Source: Methanobacteriota archaeon
Lineage (GTDB): Archaea; Halobacteriota; Methanosarcinia; Methanosarcinales; Methanosarcinaceae
Reading direction: 5' to 3'
DNA: 42,846 nucleotides
NCBI GenBank assembly: GCA_030054735.1
Contig: JASGVX010000104.1
Location: 1 to 42,846, forward strand
Part shown: positions 8,495-17,084 of the stretch, in pieces
Numbering within the stretch: the first letter of the stretch is position 1
How the letters are laid out: every line of letters begins with the position of its first letter
Made by a program: the position numbers and the translations under genes
Notes under the pieces: model-generated
What the model was told of the DNA's origin: nothing
The model's database searches: none
The model's input: only the letters and a program-made list of their open reading frames with translations

Positions 8495-8731
8495 CTTTGT
8501 AGAAAGTCTATCTAAATTAGATATAAAAGATCGAAAAAATAAGTAAATCCACACAATAATTTTCTGTGTTTCATCAAAAGAAGAACAGAGTACTTTAGAA
8601 TTTCAAGACTTTTAGAAATGATGAAAATTTGATTTCAAGCGTTAATGCCCTCTATTGTCATTAATGATATTGGTAAGTGCAATTATGGAGCCATTAAAAG
8701 TGAAAACTTGAAGTCATATTTCAACCATTCC

Positions 8732-9331
8732 TTAGTTACTATAAATGTAACTTAGCTGTACTGAAAAGATATTTTCATTCTGCTCAAGTCCATTTTTAAT
8801 CCTTATTGCATCTTTTTCTGGGATCCAATGTGTCAGGGGTCCATCACTATAAAGAAAACGAATATCACAGCAGATAAACTTTTTCACCCCAATATCATAT
8901 TTGTCCAGTATTGCAAGAAACTTTTCGTCCTGGACCGCTTGTTCAGAGACCGGAAGAACGTAATCATCTCCCTTTCTGATAACGTGAGCAGGAGTAGATA
9001 TCGGCCAATCCTTTTTATCTTTCCTCATCTCTTTTATAAGTTCGCGTCTTATATCACTCCAAATATCTTTGTCCACTATTATGTAATATCCTTCACCCGT
9101 AGTATTAGTATCATATTCCATTCTATAGTTCCGAGTCATGTTGTAGTTTTGAAGAATGGCTTTTACTTCTGACTCAGAAACTCCATCTTTAAATTGAATA
9201 AAGATACCACCTACCTGGGAATCAGGATATGGAGTTTGTGTATTATTTGGAGTTTTTATAAATTGACCAGCAATCATTACGAAAATAAAAAAAATAATTA
9301 AAAGAATGATTTCTTTATTGATTTTGCTCAT
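8732..9331 (-). CDS. UPF0228 family protein
   Basis: A membrane-anchored or exported protein of 199 residues with an N-terminal hydrophobic segment ([19 protein letters not shown]) and the UPF0228 core: [24 protein letters not shown], later [10 protein letters not shown] and [29 protein letters not shown] know this family from Methanosarcina, often in several copies; its function is unknown. The ATG lies one base past the TGA of the gene at 9333-9794, and the AAGGTG ribosome site is inside that gene's last codons. The two are thus translationally coupled, downstream of the shared cassette at 9795. Confidence 0.8.
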   Translation of the reverse strand: MSKINKEIILLIIFFIFVMIAGQFIKTPNNTQTPYPDSQVGGIFIQFKDGVSESEVKAILQNYNMTRNYRMEYDTNTTGEGYYIIVDKDIWSDIRRELIKEMRKDKKDWPISTPAHVIRKGDDYVLPVSEQAVQDEKFLAILDKYDIGVKKFICCDIRFLYSDGPLTHWIPEKDAIRIKNGLEQNENIFSVQLSYIYSN

Positions 9332-9332
9332 A

Positions 9333-9794
9333 TCAACACCTTAAACTTGCAATTAAACGTTTATCCGTAATATTAGCCACATCACGCAGCACAAGATTGT
9401 CTGCAGTCACAAATTTATCTGGATACCTGCTCCAGATATCCTGTAGATCAGCTTTTAACTTTTCTTTATCCTCCTTCTTAAGATCAGACTCATCAATCGC
9501 AGTGAAATAAGCAGCCTGACTCTCCTTATCAGTAGCAGCAAAAGCAATCCCACTATAAGGAGATGCCTTCACCACATCCGGTAAAGAAGCCTGCAACTCC
9601 AAGTAATTCGCAACTTTCTTCTTTTCTTCTTCACTTAGTTCAGCCTCTAAAGCCTCCACCTTTAACTGAGAAGCGTCTTTATTTAGGTTGGTTTGCTGCT
9701 CTTCGGTCAAAGATATTACTGATGGTATCAACACCATACCAACTAGCAATATTGCTAAAACGAGTATACTTATTCTACTTTTGTCACACTTCAT
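9333..9794 (-). CDS. Secreted hypothetical protein, cassette-driven
   Basis: A 153-residue exported protein. A signal peptide (about residues 1-30, [19 protein letters not shown]) is followed by a charged, mostly helical stretch ([33 protein letters not shown]) and a second acidic helix region ([24 protein letters not shown]). There are only two cysteines, one the last residue. No family is recognised. ATG 9794 has AGGAG eight bases upstream, and that site is one arm of the inverted repeat conserved in the shared upstream cassette. It forms a two-gene unit with the UPF0228 gene. Confidence 0.75.
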   Translation of the reverse strand: MKCDKSRISILVLAILLVGMVLIPSVISLTEEQQTNLNKDASQLKVEALEAELSEEEKKKVANYLELQASLPDVVKASPYSGIAFAATDKESQAAYFTAIDESDLKKEDKEKLKADLQDIWSRYPDKFVTADNLVLRDVANITDKRLIASLRC

Positions 9795-9891
9795 TATTCC
9801 AACTCCTGTTTATTTCCCAGGAGGCATAATCAGGCAAGCCTTAAATATTCACAAAGATAACACTAACTCATGCCTGCGGGCAAGGTGGGGT
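9795..9891 (-). promoter_or_regulatory. Shared upstream cassette, copy A (promoter plus RBS inverted repeat)
   Basis: The upstream region shared with the genes starting at 12757, 15576 and 18215. Read on the minus strand it has a TATA-like GAATATTTAAGG (about 9841-9850), then CTCCTG (9823-9818), a 9-nt spacer and CAGGAG (9808-9803), which is the Shine-Dalgarno. The arms could pair in RNA and hide the ribosome site, or act as a DNA operator at the transcription start. This copy stops at the 3' end of the YVTN gene. Confidence 0.65.
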
Positions 9892-11148
9892 TTAATTACC
9901 AAAACTTCTTTTCTTTATCCTCCATCCAACACATAGGCAGGTCAAGCCCCCCAACAATCCGAAGCCTGGAATCGAACTAATCTCATTCGACTCATTTCCA
10001 CTCGAACTACTATGATCAGATTCTGAATTATTATTTTTTGAATTATTTAGTTCGACAGCATTTTTCTTTTCAGATGAAGAAAAGTTAGTTTCTTCAACCT
10101 CTATGTTTTCAGTTGCGTTGGAGGCTGCACCTGTGCTTTGATCAATTACGTTGGAATCTATGAATTTCCCTAAGGCAATTTCAACAGGATTTTCTACATA
10201 TATAGTGGTTATAACATTGTTTGTAGACGTGTCAATTACAGAAATGGTGTTGCTACCGTAGTTAGCCACATATACCTTTTTTCCATCAGGAACAAATGCA
10301 ATTCCACAAGGATTAGTTCCTACAAGAATTTCAGCTGTGACATTATTTCTTGCTGTATCAATTACAGAAACCGAATTTTTTTCCCAGTTCGTCACATATA
10401 CCTTTGTTCCTGTCGGGTTAACTGCAACTCCCCAGGGATATTCTCCTACATTTACAGTGCTTATAACATTATTTGTGGCTGTTTCAATTACAGAGACATT
10501 ATTGCTTCCTGAATTGGTCACATATACCTTTGTTCCATCTGGACTGACTGCGACATCCCAGGGTTTATCTCCTACATTTACAGTGCTTATAACACTGTTT
10601 GTAACTGTGTCAATCACAGAAATGATATCGCTGCGATGGCTTGTAACATATATTTTTGTTCCATCGGGAGTGATTGCAATTCTATCAGGATTCCACCCCA
10701 CATTAACTTTTGATGTTACGCTGTTTGTGGCTGTGTTAATTACTAAGATATTGGTACTATCACGGATCGACACATATACCCTTGTTCCTGCTGGGTTAAT
10801 GGCAGATCCCCAGGAGCTGCCTCCAACATTCACTGTGGAATTAACTGTATTTGTTACTGTGTCAATTATAGAGACCGTGGTACTGCCTATAGCCGAGTCC
10901 GTTACATATATTTTTGTTCCGTCCGGTGTGACTGCAACTTCGCCAGGATAACCATCTATTTTCATCGTCGCTATAACAGTATCTGTTGTGGTATCAATTA
11001 CAGAGACTGTACCACCCGAACTCGTCACATATGCGAAGGGATCTGCACATGCAACATTTACCTCTACTATAAGTGCAAGCGCCACTATTACAAAGATTCT
11101 TATGAGGATATTCTCCCGATATACTTTATCACATGTTATTTCTTCCAT
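9892..11148 (-). CDS. YVTN beta-propeller surface protein with PGF-CTERM anchor
   Basis: An exported surface protein of 418 residues. The N-terminus holds an unusual late signal peptide (hydrophobic IRIFVIVALALIVEVNVACA, residues about 17-36). Seven YVTN repeats follow (cores FAYVT, IYVTD, VYVSI, IYVTS, VYVTN, VYVTN, VYVAN, each with SVIDT-like and VNVG-like strands), enough for one seven-bladed propeller. A Ser/Asn/Glu-rich linker of about 60 residues leads to IPGFGLLGGLTCLCVGWRIKKR, a PGF-CTERM-type signal that archaeosortase A would process. AGGAG stands nine bases before the ATG. YVTN propellers in methanogens are envelope or adhesion proteins; no ligand can be read from the sequence. Confidence 0.9.
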   Translation of the reverse strand: MEEITCDKVYRENILIRIFVIVALALIVEVNVACADPFAYVTSSGGTVSVIDTTTDTVIATMKIDGYPGEVAVTPDGTKIYVTDSAIGSTTVSIIDTVTNTVNSTVNVGGSSWGSAINPAGTRVYVSIRDSTNILVINTATNSVTSKVNVGWNPDRIAITPDGTKIYVTSHRSDIISVIDTVTNSVISTVNVGDKPWDVAVSPDGTKVYVTNSGSNNVSVIETATNNVISTVNVGEYPWGVAVNPTGTKVYVTNWEKNSVSVIDTARNNVTAEILVGTNPCGIAFVPDGKKVYVANYGSNTISVIDTSTNNVITTIYVENPVEIALGKFIDSNVIDQSTGAASNATENIEVEETNFSSSEKKNAVELNNSKNNNSESDHSSSSGNESNEISSIPGFGLLGGLTCLCVGWRIKKRSFGN

Positions 11149-11557
11149 TTTGAATCTCCTATATGGATTCTTATACCGGAGTTTATACTTTCATAAATAA
11201 AACAACATTAAGAGGCACCTTTTTAATAGAGTCTAATAAAAAATTAATTATATTGGCAAGTAATTCCAAAAAGTTTAATATAAAATAGAGATATATTAAA
11301 CTGATTTGGTTATAGTCCTTATAGTGAAAATTGAAGAGCATTATTTTCTCGGCAAGTTTTCATATGCTTGATTTTACTTTCAAGGGCATAACTCCTATTG
11401 AATATATTGTTAAATATGAAAATAGTAAATATTGTGTATTTCATGTTTTAAGTAAACACACCAAATAATAAAAAGAATTCTATAAAGTCCGCTTTTTAGC
11501 TTGCTATATACAAATCCAGCGTTAAAACCATAACTTTATAGAACTCCGTGAAGAATT
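11149..11557. other. Intergenic, no gene seen
   Basis: About 400 bp of AT-rich sequence between the YVTN gene's promoter side and the end of the C39-like peptidase gene. I see no gene, RNA or strong palindrome. Confidence 0.5.
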
Positions 11558-12757
11558 TTACCTCACATATACACGTCCAATTTCTGGGCCACCGTAAGTG
11601 CATTCATAATATACATTACCATCTTCCGGATCGTTAATGTACATATAGAAATACCCGCCTTGATTTAAATATCCCCGACAAATTCGACAATGCCCAGAAA
11701 CCATACTGAAAAAGGGTCTTTCATTGTCAATCTCGGTAACAACGTCAATATTATAAAGTGCAGTAGTTCTAACAGTCGGTGTTTTACCCCATACATCTTC
11801 AACCCATTCCTCAATGTCGTCATATGAGAGCCCATATGGGGGCCCGTCCAAATAGTTATAGATGTACGTTTGTGAAGGGGTTGAGGTTGGAATATTAAAG
11901 TACTCACAGAGCATTTGGATAGAAGTGGGAACACAGTAATAAGTAGTTTCTTGTGTATAAATGGGAACAGAAACATATCCACTTGTTATTGCCATTATCG
12001 CTGCATCGCCACTGAGTATCTTAATGTTTTCTTCAGTGATTGCTACATTACTATTAACTCCTTTATTAGTTATTGCTTGTTCTATAGATTTTGTAAAGTT
12101 ATCACTTTTCTGCCATTCCTTTAAATTTTTTCCCACGCCATTCTTCAATCTCTGTTCATATATTGACCAAACTCCCAAGTCTCCAAAATTGGTTTCATTT
12201 ATGGGTTTATCTTGTACCTCATCAAGGGTGTATGCATCTACAAATATCCGATGTTCATCTCCTGTTGCCTTGTCCTTTATTATGGTCATTGCCCCTACTT
12301 TTGGATAACTGTATACAACCATAAAAGTTGATTTGATTTCTCCAGTTGGGTATTTATCATTGGCTATTCCTTTTGATTTCTTCATGGCTTCAGCCGCCTT
12401 ATAGGGTTTAGGATCAAATTTAATATCGTAGATCGAAGGACCCAGCATTTTATCGGCACAGACGTCGATTGTACCTATCAATTTATTTTCTTTATACACT
12501 GAGAATTGATAAAATAGCTTCTGGCCATTTATGTCGTAAAGCTCCTGGGGTTTGGGATCAATTGATGCCCCTGCCCAGTTTTCAAAGCCTGGTGCATTGC
12601 CTGCTATAAAACTTATCATGTGTGCATTCGCATGTTCAAAGGCTTCTTCTGCAGTTACACTGTAGTCTTTTTCTTCCTGTGCGCTTACCGGCAGAAGTAT
12701 CATGCTCATCAGCATCATTGTGGCAAGTAGTACACTTAATACAAATTTCTTCTTCAT
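11558..12757 (-). CDS. Secreted C39-like (papain-fold) cysteine peptidase
   Basis: An exported protein of 399 residues with a clear signal peptide (VLSVLLATMMLMSMILLPVSA). The first ~240 residues have no motif I recognise and may be a pro-region (YSVTAEEAFEHANAHMISF is helical). The C-terminal ~130 residues look like a peptidase C39-like domain: catalytic Cys in QETTYYCVPTSIQMLCEYF, His in VSGHCRICRGY, and a following Asp/Asn in MYINDPEDG. That order (Cys, His, Asp) fits the family. It starts from ATG 12757 behind the shared cassette. It could mature or degrade secreted peptides, perhaps those of the neighbouring cassette genes (inference). Confidence 0.78.
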   Translation of the reverse strand: MKKKFVLSVLLATMMLMSMILLPVSAQEEKDYSVTAEEAFEHANAHMISFIAGNAPGFENWAGASIDPKPQELYDINGQKLFYQFSVYKENKLIGTIDVCADKMLGPSIYDIKFDPKPYKAAEAMKKSKGIANDKYPTGEIKSTFMVVYSYPKVGAMTIIKDKATGDEHRIFVDAYTLDEVQDKPINETNFGDLGVWSIYEQRLKNGVGKNLKEWQKSDNFTKSIEQAITNKGVNSNVAITEENIKILSGDAAIMAITSGYVSVPIYTQETTYYCVPTSIQMLCEYFNIPTSTPSQTYIYNYLDGPPYGLSYDDIEEWVEDVWGKTPTVRTTALYNIDVVTEIDNERPFFSMVSGHCRICRGYLNQGGYFYMYINDPEDGNVYYECTYGGPEIGRVYVR

Positions 12758-12944
12758 TTCATACTCACTCCTGTTTATTTCCCAGGAGGCAAGATCAAGA
12801 AAGCTTAAATACTCACAAAGCTAACACTAATCATGCCTCCGGGCAAGGTGGGGTTCGAATAGACTTTTCAGAGCAAATTTGAACTCCACCAAACATCTTT
12901 TTAATGTTCACTTTTTTCATGAATTTACTCTTATATTTAATTTG
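12758..12944 (-). promoter_or_regulatory. Shared upstream cassette, copy B
   Basis: Same layout as copy A: TATA-like ATATTTAAG, then CTCCTG (12788-12783), 9-nt spacer, CAGGAG (12773-12768) just before the peptidase start. Further upstream it holds a second inverted repeat (TGGGGTTCGAAT paired with AATTTGAACTCCA) and an MKK-like start fragment, before MITE family 2. Confidence 0.65.
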
Positions 12945-13040
12945 TGGCCAAATCATCTAACTGAAAGAATAATCAAACCTAAATCCGAGTTTTTTGGAGA
13001 TTTATAGGGCTATTAGATTGTCAGTTAGATGATTTGGCCA
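12945..13040. repeat. MITE-like element family 2, copy 2
   Basis: A 96-bp full-length copy with TGGCCAAATCATCTAACTGA termini. It sits at the outer end of cassette copy B, as copies 3 and 4 do for their cassettes. Confidence 0.85.
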
Positions 13041-13132
13041 TAAAATTTAAGTAAACTCAGTAGTTCACTAATTTTTTACTTTTCCTTAAACATGTTTTCC
13101 GATACCTGTATATATTATGAAAACGCCGCCGT

Positions 13133-13836
13133 ATGTCTCTTTTCACATCTAAATCTGGATATGGTTCAAAAATCGAATTAAGGTCAAAAGAATGTATTGA
13201 TGCTGTGTTACAACCTCTCAGAAATCAGTAACTATCAAGATCAATGGTTCCCTTACATGTGAAAACATTTTTCGTACTGTTGTGAATATGGCAGTCAACA
13301 ACCATTCTGTCCACTCAGTCTCTAAACAGTATAAATATGTTGCTTGCGAAACATCTCTACACTACTATCTTAACAAACTAAACATGGAAGAACTATAGTA
13401 CATGCATGAGCCGGGAATCCGGGTTCTCTGAGGCAAAGAGGCTATAATTATGAATACAAGCACGAGCATCGATTTGAACTCTTTCGTTGCTATCACGTTA
13501 CTCATCCTTCAATTGATAATTTTTTATTTAATTTATGTTTGTTAAATTCATATCTTGTTGAATGCAGAGTCTTCAGGGATAAAAGCCGAGTATTAAACCA
13601 AAGGCATCCTCTTCACATCGAGAATGACTGAACTTGTTGACCCAGTCATTTGCCTTTCACGATAAAGCTACGATTATAATCCATGGAAGAAAGAGATCTA
13701 TTCTGTAGGTGCTATTGTTCATGAAATTTACATTTTAAAGTGATTTAGACATGATATGTACATGACTATCTATCGCTTTTATATGCCGACTGCCCTCACA
13801 AACATATCATTTATCTGTGAATACTTCAATAGCATC
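13133..13836 (+). pseudogene. Decayed insertion-sequence transposase
   Basis: Transposase-like peptide pieces appear in changing frames: SGYGSKIELRSKECIDAVLQ from ATG 13133, then VNMAVNNHSVHSVSKQYKYV and ETSLHYYLNKLNMEEL ending at 13398. Later pieces are SYDYNPWKKEIYSVGAIVHE near 13670 and MPTALTNISFICEYFNSI near 13790. Stops and frameshifts separate them. They resemble Methanosarcina IS transposases as I remember them, but I cannot name the family safely. The last part runs into the 3' end of the gene at 13837. Confidence 0.5.
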
Positions 13837-14250
13837 CTAACAGGAGGACTGTCTTTCCGCTTTAACTACTCTCTTTTTCATGTATTGATAAATTAAAAAT
13901 ATTGTAATATAACCTCCTGCCAGACTTACTTTTGAACTAACTTCAATATTCAATAAGTACGCAAATATCATTAGAATAAGCCACAGGAAATAAGCTATTA
14001 GATTACTTTTTATGATTACTATGTCTTCAATCCTCTTTTTTTCGTCAATTACACCACTTGAGACTATATAATGTCCTGTGAACATGAAAAGAATGAGAAG
14101 ACCCATCGAAACCCAAATGTCTATCTGGGTCTGGGCATAAAAATTAAATTCAAAGCTCATTGTAATGATTACAAACAGCCATAAATACCAAAATATTAAC
14201 CCAATCAGAAGTCCTATAATCTCTTCAAGTTCTGCTTTAAATATTTTCAC
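13837..14250 (-). CDS. Hypothetical four-helix membrane protein
   Basis: A 137-residue integral membrane protein with four predicted helices (IIGLLIGLIFWYLWLFVIITM, IWVSMGLLILFMFTGHYIV, LIAYFLWLILMIFAYLL, LAGGYITIFLIYQYM) and a basic C-terminus. It starts with GTG at 14250 behind GAGAGTGACATCAA. No family is recognised. Its last codons overlap the end of the transposase relic, so the C-terminus may have been altered by that insertion. Confidence 0.6.
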   Translation of the reverse strand: MKIFKAELEEIIGLLIGLIFWYLWLFVIITMSFEFNFYAQTQIDIWVSMGLLILFMFTGHYIVSSGVIDEKKRIEDIVIIKSNLIAYFLWLILMIFAYLLNIEVSSKVSLAGGYITIFLIYQYMKKRVVKAERQSSC

Positions 14251-14287
14251 TTGATGTCACTCTCTAAATTTAATTTTTTGAAGTGTA

Positions 14288-14400
14288 GGACTTACGCACT
14301 TGAAATGTAAAATCAGATACATATGAGCTCGTCAACATTTTTTGAGTTTATACAGTTAAGTCACTTCCGCTCGTGGTTTTCAATTCAACTGCGTAAGTCC
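14288..14400. repeat. MITE-like element family 3, copy 1
   Basis: A 113-bp element with termini GGACTTACGCA and TGCGTAAGTCC. The interior (TCGTCAACATT, GTTTATAC, TTCAACTGCG) matches a second copy of the same length at 16800-16912. The open frame that crosses it (14323-14571) is not a credible gene. Confidence 0.75.
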
Positions 14401-14589
14401 AAATTGTTTTGTAGTTTAAATCGTGAGTTCTATTATCTTAGATTTGAAGAGGGAGAGAACATAATTAAAATATATAATAGTATAAAATTGTTTAAATTTC
14501 ATCCTCATGCTGTATCATTCATGGCATATGTTTATGGGTTTGATATGCCTAAGCTGTTCCATAAAGTGTAAGAAATAAGTCTAACAGAT

Positions 14590-14772
14590 TCAATAAAGTA
14601 TTCCAGTTTTTCGATAATAACTAGCCAATTTATATAAATATCCACAAAGAAACGCAATCCAAATAGAGAAATACGTTATATAATCATACTTTGGGTTATG
14701 TATAGTAAGTCTGAATACTACTACAAAAGTAATTAATTGAATTAATATTGCTATCATGTTCTTTTTTTCCAT
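14590..14772 (-). CDS. Small hypothetical two-helix membrane protein
   Basis: A 60-residue protein with two hydrophobic segments (MIAILIQLITFVVVFRLTI and YFSIWIAFLCGYLYKLA) and a basic end. ATG 14772 has GAGGG six bases upstream, a good ribosome site, which is the main reason to accept it. It follows the gene at 14836 on the same strand after a strong hairpin. No family is recognised. Confidence 0.55.
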   Translation of the reverse strand: MEKKNMIAILIQLITFVVVFRLTIHNPKYDYITYFSIWIAFLCGYLYKLASYYRKTGILY

Positions 14773-14790
14773 AACATCCCTCTAAATTAA

Positions 14791-14820
14791 ATTTGGCTGA
14801 TATTATACTATCAGCCAAAT
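14791..14820 (-). terminator. Perfect 12-bp hairpin between two minus-strand genes
   Basis: ATTTGGCTGATA and TATCAGCCAAAT pair perfectly around a 6-nt loop (14803-14808), 15 bp past the stop of the gene at 14836 and 18 bp before the next start. It may end or attenuate transcription of the secreted-protein gene. No long U-run follows, so an operator for the 60-residue gene is also possible. Confidence 0.5.
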
Positions 14821-14835
14821 GGTTAATTAAATTGG

Positions 14836-15576
14836 TTAAATTGTATACCAATATGAACCAATTTTCATACTAACATGACCTGTTAATGGATATTGGAGCG
14901 CATTTGCATAGAGTATACGAACATCTATACTATTATCAGAATTTGATTCCATCCAATAAAATGTCGCTATTCCATAAGCCACCAAAATGCCGATCGCATC
15001 ACCATAAGGCAACGGTCCATCGAGTATTATTCCAAGAAGAATAGCAGCAGTTCCAGCACCACCAGCAAGCAAGAGCCCATCTTTTGCCGAGAAGTGAATA
15101 TGAACTCCACCTGTTGTTGTAGATCCGTATGTTTCAAGATAACTTCCATCCCAAAAATTTATCTTAGGAACAGAAATTGCTTCTGCAACTACTGAATCAT
15201 CATTAAGACTTTCTATAGGTACGAGTTTTTTGGATGCCAGTTCACTCTGATCCACAAAAGCAAAATTTGTTCTATTAGGATTCTTTTCATCTGCCCATGA
15301 AATCATGTATGCAATTGATCCATCATCTTTTTTGAAAGATACTATCTTTTCTTTATCAGTTTCTTTCAATACTTTCATGCTTTTTGATGTTTCATTCGCT
15401 TTTTCCATTGCTTTTTTGATGTCTTCTTCAGAAACTGATACTTTGTTCGGATTTTCTGTTGCATCAGCATACTCTTTATTTTGCGATTCTGCTTGAGCCG
15501 TCACAGCCGGCGCAAAAGCAATACTCAAAAGAAGTAATGCCATAAACATTGCACTTATTTTAATTTTCTTAATCAT
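14836..15576 (-). CDS. Secreted protein with glycine-rich hydrophobic segment
   Basis: A 246-residue exported protein, cassette-driven. The signal peptide is MIKKIKISAMFMALLLLSIAFAPAVTAQA. A charged helical region follows (about 45-90, EEDIKKAMEKANETSKSMKV), then a segment GVHIHFSAKDGLLLAGGAGT continuing into AAILLGIILDGPLPYGDAIG (about 157-196), and a C-terminal part with aromatic residues (SMKIGSYWYTI). The Gly/Ala-rich stretch looks membrane-active, as in some bacteriocins, but that is only resemblance. The frame opens at 15618, but AGGAGG stands six bases before Met 15576, which begins a perfect signal peptide, so I start there. No family is recognised. Confidence 0.7.
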   Translation of the reverse strand: MIKKIKISAMFMALLLLSIAFAPAVTAQAESQNKEYADATENPNKVSVSEEDIKKAMEKANETSKSMKVLKETDKEKIVSFKKDDGSIAYMISWADEKNPNRTNFAFVDQSELASKKLVPIESLNDDSVVAEAISVPKINFWDGSYLETYGSTTTGGVHIHFSAKDGLLLAGGAGTAAILLGIILDGPLPYGDAIGILVAYGIATFYWMESNSDNSIDVRILYANALQYPLTGHVSMKIGSYWYTI

Positions 15577-15762
15577 ATTTTTCCTCCTGTTTGACACCCA
15601 GGAGGCAGGATCAAGCAAGCCTTAAATATTCACACAGCTAACACTAACTCATGCCTGCGGGCAATGTGGGGTTCAAATAGACTTTCCAGAGCAAATTTGA
15701 ACTCCACCAAACATCTTTTTAATGTTAATTTTTTTCATGAATTTACTCTTATAATTAATTTG
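15577..15762 (-). promoter_or_regulatory. Shared upstream cassette, copy C
   Basis: Same layout, with the longest stem: CCTCCTG (15605-15599), 9-nt spacer, CAGGAGG (15589-15583). The spacer sequence differs from copies A and B while both arms are kept. TATA-like ATATTTAAGG and the GTTCAAAT/ATTTGAAC inverted repeat are also present. Confidence 0.68.
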
Positions 15763-15858
15763 TGGCCAAATCATCTAACTGAAAGTATAAGTAAACCTAA
15801 ATCCGAGTTTTTTGGAGATTTACAGGGATATTAGATTGTCAGTTCGATGATTTGGCCA
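15763..15858. repeat. MITE-like element family 2, copy 3
   Basis: A 96-bp copy. One arm has a single change (CAGTTCGATGATTTGGCCA). It separates cassette copy C from the divergent regulator gene. Confidence 0.85.
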
Positions 15859-15906
15859 TAAAATTTAAGTAAATTGTCTTGACAAGTGTTGAAAAGAGGG
15901 CTAACA

Positions 15907-16647
15907 ATGTCAAGAAAGATATTTTTGATTATGTTGCCGCCTTTGCTTTTTATTCTGGTTCTGAGTGCCATAGGCACATCCAGTGCGGATACCGAGGGAT
16001 ATATTGTTGGTCCCTGCCCACCTGATGAAGAGCTCGAAAAGCTGGGTAATACCGTCGATATGAGCGGTGCTGATGTAACGTATACATTTTGGGAATTTCC
16101 TTTATCATTCAAGATAGCTTACATCGTGGGATATCTGATCGCTTTTACTTCTTTTTTTAAATTAGTTCCAGTAGTCCTGGGCCAGATAAAGAACAAATAT
16201 AAAAATAGAAGTAAAATTATTAATTACGTAATGGATACGCCGGGGTGTACGCCATCTGAAATTTCAAAAGACCTTAATATTAGTCGGGGATCTGTGAGGT
16301 ATCAGCTGGAGGCGCTCAATGCCGAAAATGAATTGACTTTAATGAGTGGAGGGAAGTTCACAAGAGCCTTTCAAAAATCCCATGTTTTAACAAATAACGA
16401 TAAAATAATGATAGCACATCTTAAAGGCGATACAAGAAAACAAATACTTCTTAATATTCTGGAAAATCCAGGGATTACAAATCAGGAAATCTCAGAAAAG
16501 CTGAGTTTAAGCAAAAGCACTATCCACTGGCATATTAAAAAGTTGAAAGAAGACGATATTGTATTTTCCAAAGCAGATGGGAGGTTTACAAAATATCTTA
16601 TAAACCCTGCTGTAGAACCAGATCTGCTAATATGGTTTAATACATAA
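15907..16647 (+). CDS. Membrane-anchored double winged-helix transcriptional regulator
   Basis: A 246-residue protein. An N-terminal signal or membrane segment (KIFLIMLPPLLFILVLSAIG) is followed by a short outside domain with GYIVGPCPPDEELEKLGNTV. A second membrane helix (FKIAYIVGYLIAFTSFFKLVPVVL, about 69-92) leads to two cytoplasmic winged-helix domains: about 103-155 (CTPSEISKDLNISRGSVRYQLEAL) and 175-235 (ITNQEISEKLSLSKSTIHWHIKKL). The layout suits a one-component sensor that reads an outside signal and binds DNA at the membrane. The frame opens at GTG 15886, but AGAGGGC sits seven bases before ATG 15907. It is divergent from the cassette-driven secreted-protein gene and is the obvious candidate regulator of the cassettes (inference). 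Confidence 0.8.
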   Translation: MSRKIFLIMLPPLLFILVLSAIGTSSADTEGYIVGPCPPDEELEKLGNTVDMSGADVTYTFWEFPLSFKIAYIVGYLIAFTSFFKLVPVVLGQIKNKYKNRSKIINYVMDTPGCTPSEISKDLNISRGSVRYQLEALNAENELTLMSGGKFTRAFQKSHVLTNNDKIMIAHLKGDTRKQILLNILENPGITNQEISEKLSLSKSTIHWHIKKLKEDDIVFSKADGRFTKYLINPAVEPDLLIWFNT

Positions 16648-16648
16648 G

Positions 16649-16798
16649 GCACGAGACGATTTTTCGTTCTGCGTTAAAAAAAGAAATTGGATAGCTGCAA
16701 ATGATAGAGACAGCATAAACAGTGATTTAGCTTTTTTATTCACTGGAAAAGAGATGAACGGTAGCGATATTGGTTCTGCACGTGTATTTAATGGCAAT
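16649..16798 (+). pseudogene. Fragment resembling an M12-type zinc metallopeptidase
   Basis: In one frame the sequence reads NWIAANDRDSINSDLAFLFT then GKEMNGSDIGSARVFNGN. This resembles the DLAxLFTGK...GxxIGxA stretch of archaeal reprolysin-like (M12) peptidases as I recall them. There is no start, the HExxH site is absent, and the coding stretch runs into MITE family 3 at 16800. It is a gene fragment, not a working gene. Confidence 0.4.
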
Positions 16799-16799
16799 A

Positions 16800-16912
16800 G
16801 GACTTACGCAGTTGGGGAGGGAAATCAGGCACATGCGGACTTGTCAACATTAGTCTGATTTATACGCTTAAGTCTTTTCCATTTATGGTTTTTAGTTCAA
16901 CTGCGTAAGTCC
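16800..16912. repeat. MITE-like element family 3, copy 2
   Basis: A 113-bp element with GGACTTACGCA and TGCGTAAGTCC ends, flanked by TA on both sides, which could be the target duplication. It cuts the peptidase-like fragment. A small hairpin, TGAAGC-TTCGG-GCTTCA, lies just beyond at about 16971-16987. Confidence 0.75.
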
Positions 16913-17084
16913 TATTATATCATAATCTCCTTTTTTGACGTCCGTAGCAGATTTTAATACTTGTAAGGTGAAGCTTCGGGCTTCATCTTTGTTTAATTCT
17001 TTTTTGTGCTTGTTTTTTTATTCTTGTTTAACTTTCTAATTTGTGCAATTTTGCCAGTTATTTCCTATGCAGTTCTGATAAAAA

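Noticed and set aside
10337-10951. 204-codon plus-strand frame opposite the YVTN propeller
   Set aside because: Its internal repeats mirror the YVTN repeats on the other strand; no ribosome site.
14323-14571. 82-codon plus-strand frame
   Set aside because: It starts inside MITE family 3 and lacks a ribosome site.
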